In this document: piece after piece, positions 1 through 8,618 of the stretch
Numbering within the stretch: position 1 is the first letter of the stretch
How the letters are laid out: every line of letters begins with the position of its first letter
DNA from: SHXR01 sp046160305
GTDB taxonomy: Bacteria; Pseudomonadota; Gammaproteobacteria; Burkholderiales; SG8-39
Length of the DNA stretch: 64,000 nucleotides
Direction: 5' to 3'
Assembly (NCBI GenBank): GCA_046160305.1
Contig: JBJXGX010000103.1
Location: 14,958-78,957, forward strand
The notes under the pieces: generated by a model
Databases searched by the model: none
What the model was told of the DNA's origin: nothing
Seen by the model: the letters and a program-made list of their open reading frames with translations, nothing else
Program-made: the position numbers and the translations under genes

Positions 1-257
1 CAGTTCAACAGCGGTGCGCTCGACAATCCGAATCCGGCAAGCCTCGCATCGCGCTCGATCGTGTAAAGAGCCACAGCACCATTGGTCTGAGCATCGGCAC
101 CATAGTTCGAGGATCGCTTCTGGCTCTCCGATTGCGCAAAGACCTGCATGATGACGATCATTGCCGCAAGGGCGATCACCATTCCCACCATCAACTCGAC
201 GAGGCCGATTCCGCGGTTCGAGGAGCGCATGGGCCGCGCGTGTTCAATGTAAGTCAT
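1..257 (-). CDS. pilW: PilW-like type IV pilus minor pilin (partial, runs off the window)
   Basis: Only the N-terminal ~85 residues are in the window. The protein opens with a short basic leader and the prepilin-peptidase site RG|IGLVE, with cleavage after G16 and the conserved Glu at mature position 5 (E21). A hydrophobic helix rich in Val, Ile and Met follows, the class III signal and N-terminal helix of type IV pilins. It lies 17 bp downstream of pilV on the same strand, the usual place of PilW in minor-pilin operons. Minor pilins prime pilus assembly in the inner membrane. The name rests on position and the N-terminus; the C-terminal part is not visible. Confidence 0.8.
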   Translation of the reverse strand, partial: MTYIEHARPMRSSNRGIGLVELMVGMVIALAAMIVIMQVFAQSESQKRSSNYGADAQTNGAVALYTIERDARLAGFGLSSAPLLN

Positions 258-274
258 GTCGGTATTCGCCTTGA

Positions 275-679
275 CTAACCGTTGATGTCCGCGATGGCAA
301 CGTAGCGATGCTGGGATTGACCCGGCGCCTGCCAAGTTACAGTGATCGTGACCTGATTCAGATTCACCACAACCGCACCATTCGCCGAAGGCAGCGCGGA
401 ATCAATGGACTGCTCCCACGCCGCGCGGGGCGCATAGGCGACATTCGCGTAGTTCGCGAGGTTCGCGCGATCGGTCCACATCTGACCAACTAGCTGATTG
501 GCTAGAAAACTCGCATCGATACGGTACTTCGATTCCCCCGCATGCTTTATCGATTGCGCCTGCATTCCCATGATCGCAAGCACGCCGAACGAGAAAAGTG
601 CGACTGAAATCAGACCTTCGATCAACGAGATCCCCGCCTGCTCGCGCATGCGGCGTATGACGCTTTGACGACGCTTCAT
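275..679 (-). CDS. pilV: PilV-like type IV pilus minor pilin
   Basis: This is a 134-residue prepilin. The basic leader ends at G16, then ISLIE, with the conserved Glu (E21) at mature position 5, followed by a hydrophobic helix (ISVALFSFGVLAIMGMQAQ). The frame is open upstream to 784, but the start at 679 is chosen because a strong Shine-Dalgarno GGAGG lies just before it (ggaggtcactcATG) and it gives a normal short leader. It sits between fimT and pilW. The family helps initiate and support type IV pili and, in some species, DNA uptake. Confidence 0.88.
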   Translation of the reverse strand: MKRRQSVIRRMREQAGISLIEGLISVALFSFGVLAIMGMQAQSIKHAGESKYRIDASFLANQLVGQMWTDRANLANYANVAYAPRAAWEQSIDSALPSANGAVVVNLNQVTITVTWQAPGQSQHRYVAIADING

Positions 680-689
680 GAGTGACCTC

Positions 690-1265
690 CTAACAACCTT
701 GCGCGTTCGTCGCTCGGCTGTGCATGGGATCGCACATACGAACTTGGCCGCCGACAGACACGAGAATGACGAGGCGACGTTCATCAGCCGCGCTCAACAA
801 TGGGTTTCGCACGTCGATGCGGCGCAGGTCGAATCCAGGATTTGCCGATCGTCCGAACGCATTGAATGTCACGCCGGCCGGTAGACCGGCGCCTGCGCCG
901 AGTGCGGTCACATAGTTGCCCGCATCGACCAATGCCCCGCCGAGCCGAGCGTTCTGACCACCTTCAGCGGCGCTACGCTCTTGAATAGGCGCTCCTAAAC
1001 ACGCGTCGTTCACAACATCCCATGCGCATATCCGCCACCCGCTGCTACCCGGGTCCGTCACTTCAAAGCGCACTTGCTGGCTCGTGCGGACCGCTTCGTT
1101 TCGAGCGACCTGCAAACCGTTGGTGATCGATTCCGCGGCTGTCCGTATCTGCGAATTCTGAATCCACTGCGTGTACATCGGCACACCCGACGTCATCAGG
1201 ATGGCCAAGACCGCCATAGCAATGAGCGTCTCGATAAGAGTGAAGCCGTGCGGACGTGCGCCCAT
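690..1265 (-). CDS. fimT: GspH/FimT-family pseudopilin (minor pilin)
   Basis: A 191-residue pseudopilin. The leader MGARPHG is followed by FTLIE, so cleavage is after G7 and the conserved Glu is E12; a hydrophobic helix to about residue 30 follows. The C-terminal region (about 40-190) fits the GspH/FimT globular domain. The start at 1265 is preferred to an in-frame upstream codon at 1337 because it gives a short prepilin leader and lies one base after the stop of the preceding pilin gene. FimT proteins belong to the priming complex of type IV pili; some bind DNA during natural transformation. Confidence 0.87.
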   Translation of the reverse strand: MGARPHGFTLIETLIAMAVLAILMTSGVPMYTQWIQNSQIRTAAESITNGLQVARNEAVRTSQQVRFEVTDPGSSGWRICAWDVVNDACLGAPIQERSAAEGGQNARLGGALVDAGNYVTALGAGAGLPAGVTFNAFGRSANPGFDLRRIDVRNPLLSAADERRLVILVSVGGQVRMCDPMHSRATNAQGC

Positions 1266-1266
1266 G

Positions 1267-1701
1267 TCAGCAACCGCCGGCTTTGCGGGTGACCCAGCAG
1301 GTGTTGTTGGCGACCCACCCACCGGTGGCTGGAACACCGGTCGTCCTTCGTGTACCCGCTTGGTCGATGTCGTAGACGAATGACATCATCGGACCCGCAC
1401 CGGTTGCCGTGACCACGTAGGTGTTCGCCGTGGCTGCGCAGGTCACCGCGAAATGCGACAGGCCAGCCGGATTCGCGACCCCGCAAGCCGCCACATTCAG
1501 GTATGTGCGATTGTCTTGAAAGAACTGTTCCATCTTGATCCGCATATCGGCCAAAGCGCTGGTCGCAACCGGAATGCGTCCACGCGTTACATGGTCGGTG
1601 TACTGAGGAATAGCAATCGCAGCAAGAATCGCAATGATTGCAATCGTTATCATCACTTCAATCAGCGTGAAACCACGTGCTGCCTTTGATGCTGCATTCA
1701 T
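1267..1701 (-). CDS. pilE: PilE-like type IV pilin
   Basis: A 144-residue type IVa-like pilin. The leader ends RG (G10) and maturation gives FTLIE, with Glu at +5 (E15), followed by the classic ITIAIIAILAAIAIPQY helix. The C-terminal part contains paired cysteines (CGV, VTC, TCW and the terminal GGC), consistent with disulfides. The start at 1701 gives the canonical 10-residue leader; the open frame upstream to 1842 has no pilin features. It is the first gene of the visible operon pilE-fimT-pilV-pilW. It may be a minor pilin rather than the major subunit, because it travels with the priming pilins. Confidence 0.87.
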   Translation of the reverse strand: MNAASKAARGFTLIEVMITIAIIAILAAIAIPQYTDHVTRGRIPVATSALADMRIKMEQFFQDNRTYLNVAACGVANPAGLSHFAVTCAATANTYVVTATGAGPMMSFVYDIDQAGTRRTTGVPATGGWVANNTCWVTRKAGGC

Positions 1702-1925
1702 TACTGCGACTCCATGAACGGTTCGTACTAACTGTTTTCGGGAAGGGTCGAGTTCGACGGATGCGTAGGCGCGAATCCTCTGATTCCCGTGGTTATCGGC
1801 CGTCCATTCGTCAACTTGATAACGCCGGGTGACGAAAATCACATCTAGGATTCAGGTGCCGGCGGCGACACAACGAATCGGCCTTACGAACGCCCCAATG
1901 CCATGCCATGGATGCGTCTGTGGGT

Positions 1926-1954
1926 TAGACAAAGTCCAGACCGTTGGCTAAGAT
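1926..1954 (+). promoter_or_regulatory. Putative sigma70 promoter of the Irr/PerR-like regulator
   Basis: TAGACA at 1926-1931 (5/6 to the -35 consensus), a 17-bp spacer, then TAAGAT at 1949-1954. The ATG of the regulator is at 1961, so transcription would start at or next to the start codon. No Shine-Dalgarno precedes the ATG. This predicts a leaderless message. Confidence 0.45.
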
Positions 1955-1960
1955 GGCCCA

Positions 1961-2383
1961 ATGTCACTTGATCACCCATCTCGGGCGCACGTAGCCCGAA
2001 TGCTTCGTACGCACGGTATCAACCCGACGCATCAGCGCGTCGAGATTGCCCAGGCCCTGTTCGAGCAAAAGCGCCATTTGTCAGCCGATCAGATTCTTGT
2101 CGCCGTCAATAAGTCCAACGCGGAAACCTCGAAGGCCACCGTCTACAACACGTTGAAACTTCTTCTGGAGAAGCGACTGATTCGCGCGCTCATCGTCGAT
2201 CCTGCGAAGATCTACTACGACTCGAATACCGCGCCGCATCACCATTTCTACAATGTAGATACCGGTGAGCTGACGGATTTCGCTGCCACGACCATTCGCA
2301 TCGAGGGTGTCCCGCCACTTCCCGCCGGGACCGTTGCGGACGGCGTGGAACTCATCGTCCGCACGCGTGGCGCCGCAAACTAA
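1961..2383 (+). CDS. Fur-superfamily regulator, Irr/PerR-like
   Basis: A 140-residue member of the Fur superfamily. The N-terminal winged helix covers about residues 10-85 (typical TVYNTLKLLLEKRLIR recognition-helix region). The dimerisation domain contains a triple histidine at 93-95 (APHHHFY), as in heme-responsive Irr regulators, and no CxxC zinc pairs, unlike the true Fur gene at 10944. The family senses iron, heme or peroxide. It is transcribed alone, divergent from the pilin operon and just before a tRNA gene. The choice between Irr and PerR is inference. Confidence 0.8.
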   Translation: MSLDHPSRAHVARMLRTHGINPTHQRVEIAQALFEQKRHLSADQILVAVNKSNAETSKATVYNTLKLLLEKRLIRALIVDPAKIYYDSNTAPHHHFYNVDTGELTDFAATTIRIEGVPPLPAGTVADGVELIVRTRGAAN

Positions 2384-2436
2384 AGATCGCCGTTTCAATT
2401 CGCAACACGGGAGCGCAGCAGCGATACCCTTTGGGA

Positions 2437-2442
2437 TACAAT
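2437..2442 (+). promoter_or_regulatory. Putative -10 element of the tRNA-Thr gene
   Basis: TACAAT matches 5/6 of the -10 consensus and lies 30 bp before the mature tRNA 5' end. I see no good -35 at the right spacing, so the call is weak. Confidence 0.35.
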
Positions 2443-2471
2443 TCGCGGCCGCAATTCAGCGCGGGTAGTCT

Positions 2472-2547
2472 GCTGGTGTAGCTCAGTTGGTAGAGCAGCG
2501 CATTCGTAATGCGCGGGTCGGGAGTTCGAGTCTCTCCACCAGCACCA
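2472..2547 (+). tRNA. tRNA-Thr (anticodon CGT)
   Basis: A full cloverleaf can be folded by eye. The acceptor stem GCTGGTG pairs with CACCAGC. The D-loop contains AGTTGGTA. The anticodon stem GCGCA/TGCGC encloses the loop TTCGTAA, with anticodon CGT reading ACG threonine codons. The T-arm is GGGAG-TTCGAGT-CTCTC. The discriminator is A2544 and the CCA end is encoded at 2545-2547. The gene is 76 nt long. Confidence 0.97.
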
Positions 2548-2551
2548 ATCG

Positions 2552-2590
2552 AAATAAAAGAGGCTGCGCGATGCGCAGCCTCTTTTATTT
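2552..2590. terminator. Strong bidirectional rho-independent terminator
   Basis: A near-perfect inverted repeat: AAAAGAGGCTGCGC, a GAT loop, then GCGCAGCCTCTTTT. T-rich ends on both strands let it stop transcription from the tRNA (plus) and from the minus side. It starts five bases after the tRNA CCA end. Confidence 0.9.
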
Positions 2591-2648
2591 CCGGATGGCC
2601 CGAATAACCGTCAGTTGCAAGCGCGCTCGACCCGCCGGTTGCGTCGCA

Positions 2649-3314
2649 TCAAGCCAGTACCCGCGCCAGCCATGCGCTGATGTCCCGAATTTCCTCGACG
2701 CAGACCGAATGCGCCATCGGGTACTCGCGCCACTCGATCGGATACCCCAATTTCCGCAACGCGTTGCCCGATGCGCTCGCTCGGTCATACGTGACCACCG
2801 GATCCTGCGTCCCATGAGCCATAAGGATCGGAACCGCCGCATTCGATCCATGTCGTTCCGCGGTTAATTTGTCGAGCATCGGTGCGTAGGTCGAGAGCGC
2901 CATGATGCCCGCAAGCCTCTCCTGAAAACGCAGTCCTGCAAACAACGCGATCGCTCCGCCCTGTGAGAATCCAGCAAGGACGATTCGGTCAGAGGTCGAT
3001 CCACGCGATTGCTCTCGGGCGATCAACGCCTCGATTTGACGGCCCGATTCCCGAAGTCCGACCTCGTCCTCGCGGCGCCCGAGATCGCTGCTCACGATGT
3101 CATACCAAGCCCGCATTACGTATCCGCCGTTGATCGTGACCGGGCGCATCGGTGCGTCCGGGAAGACGAATCGAATGGCGGTCGCCGGCAATTCGAGCTC
3201 ATCGACGATCGGTACGAAATCTCTTCCGTCCGCACCCAATCCATGCATCCAGATGACGCTCGACTTTGGTGTTGGTCCAGTCTCGATTTCAATACACTCC
3301 AACGGCTTGATCAT
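2649..3314 (-). CDS. Carboxylesterase/phospholipase, alpha/beta hydrolase (EstB-like)
   Basis: A 221-residue single-domain alpha/beta hydrolase of the phospholipase/carboxylesterase family (PF02230). The nucleophile elbow GFSQGG places the catalytic Ser at 117, with Asp at 171 (GTQDPVV) and His at 202 (MAHSV). The oxyanion region WMHGLGADG is near residue 22. The family hydrolyses short-chain carboxyl esters in the cytoplasm; the natural substrate is unknown. The start overlaps the stop of the upstream mogA gene (ATGA), so the two are probably co-translated. Length and motifs are typical. Confidence 0.9.
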   Translation of the reverse strand: MIKPLECIEIETGPTPKSSVIWMHGLGADGRDFVPIVDELELPATAIRFVFPDAPMRPVTINGGYVMRAWYDIVSSDLGRREDEVGLRESGRQIEALIAREQSRGSTSDRIVLAGFSQGGAIALFAGLRFQERLAGIMALSTYAPMLDKLTAERHGSNAAVPILMAHGTQDPVVTYDRASASGNALRKLGYPIEWREYPMAHSVCVEEIRDISAWLARVLA

Positions 3315-3928
3315 AGTGATTCCCCAGCCTGCTTGCGAACTGCTGATTTCGGCCGAAACGCTTTCACGACCGCCTCGGTCGTTTCGACGTACGGCCCCCC
3401 GATCAGATCAAGGCAGTAGGGTACGGCTGCAAAGATTCCGGGAACGATTGCAGTCCCGGATTCGTCCTTCAATCCCTCGAGCGTTTCGCGAATCGATTTT
3501 GGTTGCCCAGGGAGATTGATGATCAAGGCGCCTTTACGAATGACGGCGACCTGCCTGGACAGAATCGCGGTGGGAACGAACCTGAGGCTGATCTGGCGCA
3601 TCTGCTCCCCAAATCCGGGCATCACCCTGTCCGCGACCGCAAGCGTTGCTTCCGGAGTGATATCGCGCAGCGCGGGCCCTGTGCCGCCGGTCGTCAACAC
3701 CAGATGGCAACCGATGTCGTCGACCAATTCGCGAAGCGCAGCCTCGATGACCGGCTGTTCGTCCGGAATCAGACGTCGCTTGAACTCGATCGACGGCGAT
3801 GCGATCGCCGACCGAAGCCATCCTTCGAGCGCGGGAAGCCCTTCGTCTTTGTACACGCCGGCCGAGGCCCGATCACTGATTGAGACAAGGCCGATCATCA
3901 CTACTTCGACGCTAGCTGGACCACTCAT
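3311..3928 (-). CDS. mogA: Molybdopterin adenylyltransferase MogA
   Basis: A 205-residue MogA/MoaB-family protein. It shows the N-terminal IGLVSISDRASAGVYKDEG motif and the molybdopterin-binding TTGGTGPALRDITPEA loop, then LPGQPKSI. The enzyme adenylates molybdopterin before metal insertion in molybdenum-cofactor synthesis. ATG 3928 is preferred because GAAAGG precedes it; a TTG at 3955 overlapping the darP stop is the alternative. No other Mo-cofactor gene is in the window, so this is a stand-alone copy between darP and an esterase gene. Confidence 0.92.
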   Translation of the reverse strand: MSGPASVEVVMIGLVSISDRASAGVYKDEGLPALEGWLRSAIASPSIEFKRRLIPDEQPVIEAALRELVDDIGCHLVLTTGGTGPALRDITPEATLAVADRVMPGFGEQMRQISLRFVPTAILSRQVAVIRKGALIINLPGQPKSIRETLEGLKDESGTAIVPGIFAAVPYCLDLIGGPYVETTEAVVKAFRPKSAVRKQAGESL

Positions 3929-3951
3929 GCAATACGCCTTTCCGGTAAAAC

Positions 3952-4500
3952 TCAATGGTCCTCGCGCGACCCGCCACCGGCGGACGATTCTTCCGCGCGC
4001 GCGCTCGCGTTCGGCTTGATGTCGATCATTGCCCGCACGAGCCGGTAGATTTCGCGATTGTGCCGAGGCGCTCTCCCAAGCGATAACTCCATCGCCGATG
4101 CACTGATCAATTTCTTCAGAGGCTGCAGATCGTGATCAGGGAACTTCGAAGCAAATGCGTTCAGCGCTCCCTCTTTTGATAGCAGCTCTTCGCGCCAGCG
4201 CTCGGCGCTACGATGCAGCGCGGTTTCGGCACTGGAATGGCCGCTCCAGGCATCAAGCTTTGCGCGAATCGGCGTGGGATCCACGTCGCGCATCAATCGT
4301 CCGATGTACTGCAGTTGCCGCCGACGTGCTTCGTGAGCCTTTATGCGCTTGGCTTCCTGTACGGCGCTAAGCAGCTCCAAAGGCAGATCGATTTCGCCAA
4401 GTCGCTCACGGCTGAGATCCACGAGTTGCGCGCCGAGTTCCTGCAAATCGTGCATCGCCTTCTTCCGCTGGGTCTTTGACGGACGGTCTTCGTACTCCAT
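3952..4500 (-). CDS. darP: Ribosome-associated protein DarP (YjgA, DUF615)
   Basis: A 182-residue basic, helical protein with the DUF615 signatures RPSKTQRKKAMHDLQELG at the N-terminus and RRRQLQYIGRLMRD around residues 60-73. In E. coli the YjgA/DarP family binds late 50S assembly intermediates. It is divergent from pmbA with about 77 bp between them, a pairing common in beta- and gammaproteobacteria. The C-terminus is Ser/Gly/Glu-rich and probably disordered. It is the first gene of a minus-strand set with mogA and the esterase. Confidence 0.92.
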   Translation of the reverse strand: MEYEDRPSKTQRKKAMHDLQELGAQLVDLSRERLGEIDLPLELLSAVQEAKRIKAHEARRRQLQYIGRLMRDVDPTPIRAKLDAWSGHSSAETALHRSAERWREELLSKEGALNAFASKFPDHDLQPLKKLISASAMELSLGRAPRHNREIYRLVRAMIDIKPNASARAEESSAGGGSREDH

Positions 4501-4577
4501 GATCTGAGCAATTCCGGGGCTTCGATGTTCGCGGCTGCTATCATACCGCTCGCCCTCATTATCCCTGCGATCCCTAC

Positions 4578-5918
4578 ATGGTCAAGCCGCGCTTCTCGTA
4601 CGAACTGGATGATCTGCGTCAACTTGCCGCGGATACGCTCGCCGCCGCGCGTTCGCAAGGTGCATCCGAAGCCGAGGCGAACGTCTCCGAAGGGTTTGGC
4701 CAGACCGTAAGTGTACGCAAGGGCGAGATCGAGACGATCGAGCACAATCGCGACAAGGAAATCGGTGTTTCCTGTTATGTCGGAAAGCGATCCGGATACG
4801 CCAGCACGTCGGATTTTTCGCGCGACGCGATCGCGAGCGCGGTGCGTAAAGCACTCACCATCGCAAAGTTCACGGCTGAAGACGATGCCTCCGGTCTTGC
4901 CGAGCCGGAACTGCTTGCACGAGAAATTCATGACCTTGATCTCTACCACCCTTGGGATCTCACGGTCGATCGGGCCGCGACGATGGCGCGTCAGTGCGAG
5001 GAGGCGGCATTCGCCCTTGATCGGCGCATTTCCAATTCCGAAGGCGCTTCGATTTCATGCCAGGAATCCCAGTTCGCATCGGCGATGTCGAATGGATTTA
5101 GCGGCGCCATTCGCAGCTCGCGCCACTACGTTTCGTGTTCGGTCATCGCGGGCGAAAATGATCAGATGCAGCGGGATGACTGGTACTCGTCGGCCCGATC
5201 CGCGGACGAACTCGCAAGCCCATCAGCAATTGGTGACTACGCCGGTCGGCGTGCGCTTGCCCGCCTGCGCAGTCGAAAAATCAATACGACGCGCGCACCG
5301 GTCATTTTTGAAGCCCCGCTTGCAACCGGCCTGATCGGGCATTTCGTCTCGGCCGTCAGCGGAGGAAGTCTGTATCGAAAATCCTCGTTTCTTCTGGACT
5401 CTCTTGGCAAATCGGTGTTCTCGCCGATCGTGAATCTTCGAGAGGAGCCGCATCTGCGACGTGGCCACGCGTCGAGCTATTTTGACGACGACGGCGTCGC
5501 GACCAGAGCGCGGGACGTGATCAAAGATGGTGTGGTGAACGGTTACTTTCTTGGCGTGTATTCGGCGCGAAAACTCGGCATGAAGAGCACCGGGAGCGCG
5601 GGGGGCAATCAAAACCTCATCCTGCGTTCTGGCCAAAAGGACCTGCAGGCATTGCTTGGCACGATGGGACGTGGCCTGTTGGTCACCGAGTTGATGGGAC
5701 AAGGCATCAATCTCGTTACCGGCGACTATTCGCGCGGAGCGGCAGGCTTTTGGATCGAGAACGGCGAGATTCAGTTCCCGGTCGAGGAAGTAACGATCGC
5801 GGGAAATCTATCGGAAATGTTCAAGAACGTTGCTGCGATCGGGAATGACGTGCTTACGCGCGGTTCGCGTACGACCGGCTCGATCCTGGTCGACGGAATG
5901 ATGATCGCCGGCTCGTAG
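4578..5918 (+). CDS. pmbA: Metalloprotease-related protein PmbA/TldE
   Basis: A 446-residue member of the TldD/PmbA family, at the usual length. The N-terminal domain carries ARSQGASEAEANVSEG and VRKGEIETIEHNRDK; the C-terminal barrel includes STGSAGGNQNL and GDYSRGAAGFWIENGE. PmbA (TldE) is the partner subunit of TldD, which carries the zinc site; together they degrade or mature peptides such as microcin B17 and the CcdA antitoxin. No tldD is in this window, as is common. It is divergent from darP. Confidence 0.94.
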   Translation: MVKPRFSYELDDLRQLAADTLAAARSQGASEAEANVSEGFGQTVSVRKGEIETIEHNRDKEIGVSCYVGKRSGYASTSDFSRDAIASAVRKALTIAKFTAEDDASGLAEPELLAREIHDLDLYHPWDLTVDRAATMARQCEEAAFALDRRISNSEGASISCQESQFASAMSNGFSGAIRSSRHYVSCSVIAGENDQMQRDDWYSSARSADELASPSAIGDYAGRRALARLRSRKINTTRAPVIFEAPLATGLIGHFVSAVSGGSLYRKSSFLLDSLGKSVFSPIVNLREEPHLRRGHASSYFDDDGVATRARDVIKDGVVNGYFLGVYSARKLGMKSTGSAGGNQNLILRSGQKDLQALLGTMGRGLLVTELMGQGINLVTGDYSRGAAGFWIENGEIQFPVEEVTIAGNLSEMFKNVAAIGNDVLTRGSRTTGSILVDGMMIAGS

Positions 5919-5963
5919 ATGAGCGATTCTCCAGAAGTGTGCGAGGCTCCAGTCAACGCTGCT

Positions 5964-6806
5964 TCAATTGAGTCGCGAGACAGCGCTCTGTAGTGCGCTC
6001 AGCTTGACGCGCAGGGCCTCGGCATCAGCGCCGTTCGGTTGGCGACGCAGGTAGTTCTGCAGATCAGCGGCCGCTGGTCGAAAGCATTCCAACCGCTCGT
6101 AAAGCAGCCCGCGGTCCCGCAGTTCTTCCGGCAACTCCGGAACCACCAGCAGAATCCGATTCATGACCGCCAGTGCATCGCTGAGTCTGTCCGCCTTGAT
6201 ATGAACAGCTTTGAGGTTTCTCAGCACGCGAAGGATGATGTCACGCGGCGATGCCGCCTCCAAAAAAGCCCTGATATCGGCGGCGGACCCAGCACGCGCG
6301 GCGCTTGCCTTGGGCACGAATTGTTCTAGCCGTTTACGCAATTCGTCGTCCGATTGCGGAGCACCATCTTGAAACGGGTCGAGCACCAGCTCCCCGCGGC
6401 GAAGTCTTAACTTGACCAGGAAATGTCCAGGAAACGAGACGCCATGCAACGGCAGTCCGATTCTCCGTCCGACCTCCATATAAACGATCGACAACGTGAT
6501 CGGAAGTCCCGTCATTCGATCCAGGACGTCGTTCAGATAACTATTGCGTGGATCGTAGTAATCCGTGACGTTGCCACGAAAACCCAATTCGCCAAATAGA
6601 TACCCGTTGAGCGCGGCAATCTTCTGCTCGGCGAACGCATCGGCGGCCAGCCGAGACCCGACGGTGTCCGCCATTGATTCAATCTTCTTGATGTAGGCGG
6701 CGCAATCGAGCGCCGGGTAAGCATCCTCGGCGATCATCAGACATGCCTCGGCGACGCTGAATTGACTGCGCATCACAATATCGGCGAATCGGTCGAGGCG
6801 GGTCAT
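5964..6806 (-). CDS. SirB1/YchA-family protein (transglutaminase-like plus TPR)
   Basis: A 280-residue protein. The N-terminal half is the SirB1 transglutaminase-like region (RNSYLNDVLDRMTGLPITLSIVYMEVGRRIGLPLHGVSFPGHFLVK), which keeps the fold but lacks an obvious catalytic Cys. The C-terminal 100 residues are helical and TPR-like (LRNLKAVHIKADRLSDAL). The family is widespread next to prmC/prfA in enterics, and its molecular role is unclear. Here it lies just downstream of murJ on the same strand. Confidence 0.85.
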   Translation of the reverse strand: MTRLDRFADIVMRSQFSVAEACLMIAEDAYPALDCAAYIKKIESMADTVGSRLAADAFAEQKIAALNGYLFGELGFRGNVTDYYDPRNSYLNDVLDRMTGLPITLSIVYMEVGRRIGLPLHGVSFPGHFLVKLRLRRGELVLDPFQDGAPQSDDELRKRLEQFVPKASAARAGSAADIRAFLEAASPRDIILRVLRNLKAVHIKADRLSDALAVMNRILLVVPELPEELRDRGLLYERLECFRPAAADLQNYLRRQPNGADAEALRVKLSALQSAVSRLN

Positions 6807-6830
6807 GAGATTCGGAGGAAAACAGCAGCC

Positions 6831-8423
6831 TTAGTCGGGCGCTCCACGGCGGGAAAAATCACGCGGGCGGAATCCAAGGGCGAATAATGCGCCGAAGTAT
6901 GTGCTTCCGCCAAGGACCACCAATCCCGTGAGAACAAGCGCGCGGCGTACCGTTTGCTGCGCGACCCACCACTCCGGTCCTGGTGTCACGAACCAAAGAA
7001 CGGCGCCCATCGCCGCGAGCGCAGTGACTACCTTCGCACCATATGCACGCCAGCCGGATTGCGGGAGATAGATCCCCCGTCTTCGCAAAGTAATGAAGAG
7101 CAATCCAGCGTTGATGAAGGCCCCGCAACTAATGGAAAGAGCGAGGCCGACGTGCGCCATGCCCAATACGAAAACGAACAAGACGTTCGCGATCTGGGTG
7201 GCGACAAGCGTCACCAATGCAATGCGCACCGGCGTCGCGAGATTCTGGCGCGCGTAGTACCCCGGAGCAAGTACCCGCACCATGATCAATCCGATGAGGC
7301 CCACGCTGTACGCAATGAGCGCATCGCGGGTCTGCCTAACGTCATCGGTGCTGAATGCGCCGTATTGAAATAACGTAGCGATGAGGGGCGTAGCGAGAAG
7401 GGCCAATGCCAGGGCGGCGGGCGCGGCGAGCATCACTGTGATCCTGACCCCCCAGGCCAACAGGCGTGAGAATGCTGCATTGTCCGAATCGGAATAGTGA
7501 CGGGCGAGGGTTGGCAGCAGCACCGTTCCGAGCGCGGCGCCCAAGAGCGCCGCTGGAAATTCCATCAGACGGTCCGCGTAGTACAACCACGACACGCTTC
7601 CCTGGATCATGAACGACGCAATAATGGTGTTCAACACGAGGCTGATCTGACCAACCGATACACCGAGCATCGCTGGGCCCATCGTCCTTAGCACGCGCCG
7701 TACACCCTCGTCGCGAAACGCAGGACCGATCGACCGGTCCGCGACCAGTTGCCCGTCTGCGGTTCGCACCTTTTTCCACGGCATCATGCCCAGCCTTGCA
7801 AGCGCGGGAATCTGTATCGCGAGCTGCAAGACGCCGCCGACAAAAAGTGCCCATGCGAGCACTTTGATCGGTGGATCAAAATACGGCGCGAAAAAAAGTG
7901 CCCCCACGATGAACGACAGATTCAACATCGCCGGGGTGAAAGCCGGGAGCGCGAATCGTTGCCAGGTATTGAGAATGCCCGCGGCGAGTGCCACGAGAGA
8001 AATGAACAGGATGTAGGGAAACGTGATGCGGACCAGATCCACGGTGAGCGCGAATTGTTCCGCGTTGCCGACGAAACCCGGCGCGCTCACATAGACAAGG
8101 ATCGGCGCCGCGGCAACACCGATCGCTGTAACGACCATCAACGCGATCGTAAGGACCGCCGCCGCACGATCAACCAGCCGCTTCGCTTCTGCCGATCCAC
8201 GACGGTTCTTGAACTCGGCCAGAATCGGCACGAAAGCCTGGGAGAACGCGCCCTCGGCAAATAAGCGCCGGAGGAGATTCGGCAGTCGAAATGCAACGAA
8301 AAATGCATCCGTGGCGAGTCCCGCGCCAAAAGTCTTCGCGATAATCATGTCGCGAATGAAACCAAGGACGCGCGAAAGGAAGGTCCACCCGCTCACGGTG
8401 GCGACAGCGCGCAGCAGATTCAC
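6831..8423 (-). CDS. murJ: Lipid II flippase MurJ (MviN)
   Basis: A 530-residue polytopic membrane protein of the MOP exporter superfamily with about 14 hydrophobic segments. The N-terminus matches MurJ: SGWTFLSRVLGFIRDMIIAKTFGAG and DAFFVAFRLPNLLRRLFAEGAFSQAFVP. Essential Arg and Asp residues of the central cavity appear in these motifs. It moves lipid II across the inner membrane for peptidoglycan synthesis. The start codon is GTG at 8423. It lies back to back with rpsT, a pairing conserved in many proteobacteria. Confidence 0.95.
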   Translation of the reverse strand: MNLLRAVATVSGWTFLSRVLGFIRDMIIAKTFGAGLATDAFFVAFRLPNLLRRLFAEGAFSQAFVPILAEFKNRRGSAEAKRLVDRAAAVLTIALMVVTAIGVAAAPILVYVSAPGFVGNAEQFALTVDLVRITFPYILFISLVALAAGILNTWQRFALPAFTPAMLNLSFIVGALFFAPYFDPPIKVLAWALFVGGVLQLAIQIPALARLGMMPWKKVRTADGQLVADRSIGPAFRDEGVRRVLRTMGPAMLGVSVGQISLVLNTIIASFMIQGSVSWLYYADRLMEFPAALLGAALGTVLLPTLARHYSDSDNAAFSRLLAWGVRITVMLAAPAALALALLATPLIATLFQYGAFSTDDVRQTRDALIAYSVGLIGLIMVRVLAPGYYARQNLATPVRIALVTLVATQIANVLFVFVLGMAHVGLALSISCGAFINAGLLFITLRRRGIYLPQSGWRAYGAKVVTALAAMGAVLWFVTPGPEWWVAQQTVRRALVLTGLVVLGGSTYFGALFALGFRPRDFSRRGAPD

Positions 8424-8553
8424 GAGAGAATCGCCCGGATCGGAATAGGTGGATGCACGGCGCTGATTCTCGCCCAGGCTGGCCCCACGCGGGGGATCTC
8501 GTGCCGGCGCCTTCTTCTCCTGCCCTCAGCCGCGCGCCGTTTCATTGGTTTTC

Positions 8554-8582
8554 TTGCGTTTCTCTTGATGAATCAGTAACAT
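8554..8582 (+). promoter_or_regulatory. Putative promoter of rpsT
   Basis: TTGCGT (8554-8559), a 17-bp spacer and TAACAT (8577-8582). Each hexamer is only a partial consensus match, but the spacing is ideal and transcription would start about 30 bp before the rpsT ATG. Confidence 0.4.
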
Positions 8583-8618
8583 CGCCGGTTCTACGCATCT
8601 ATCGAGAAGCGCTTCCAC

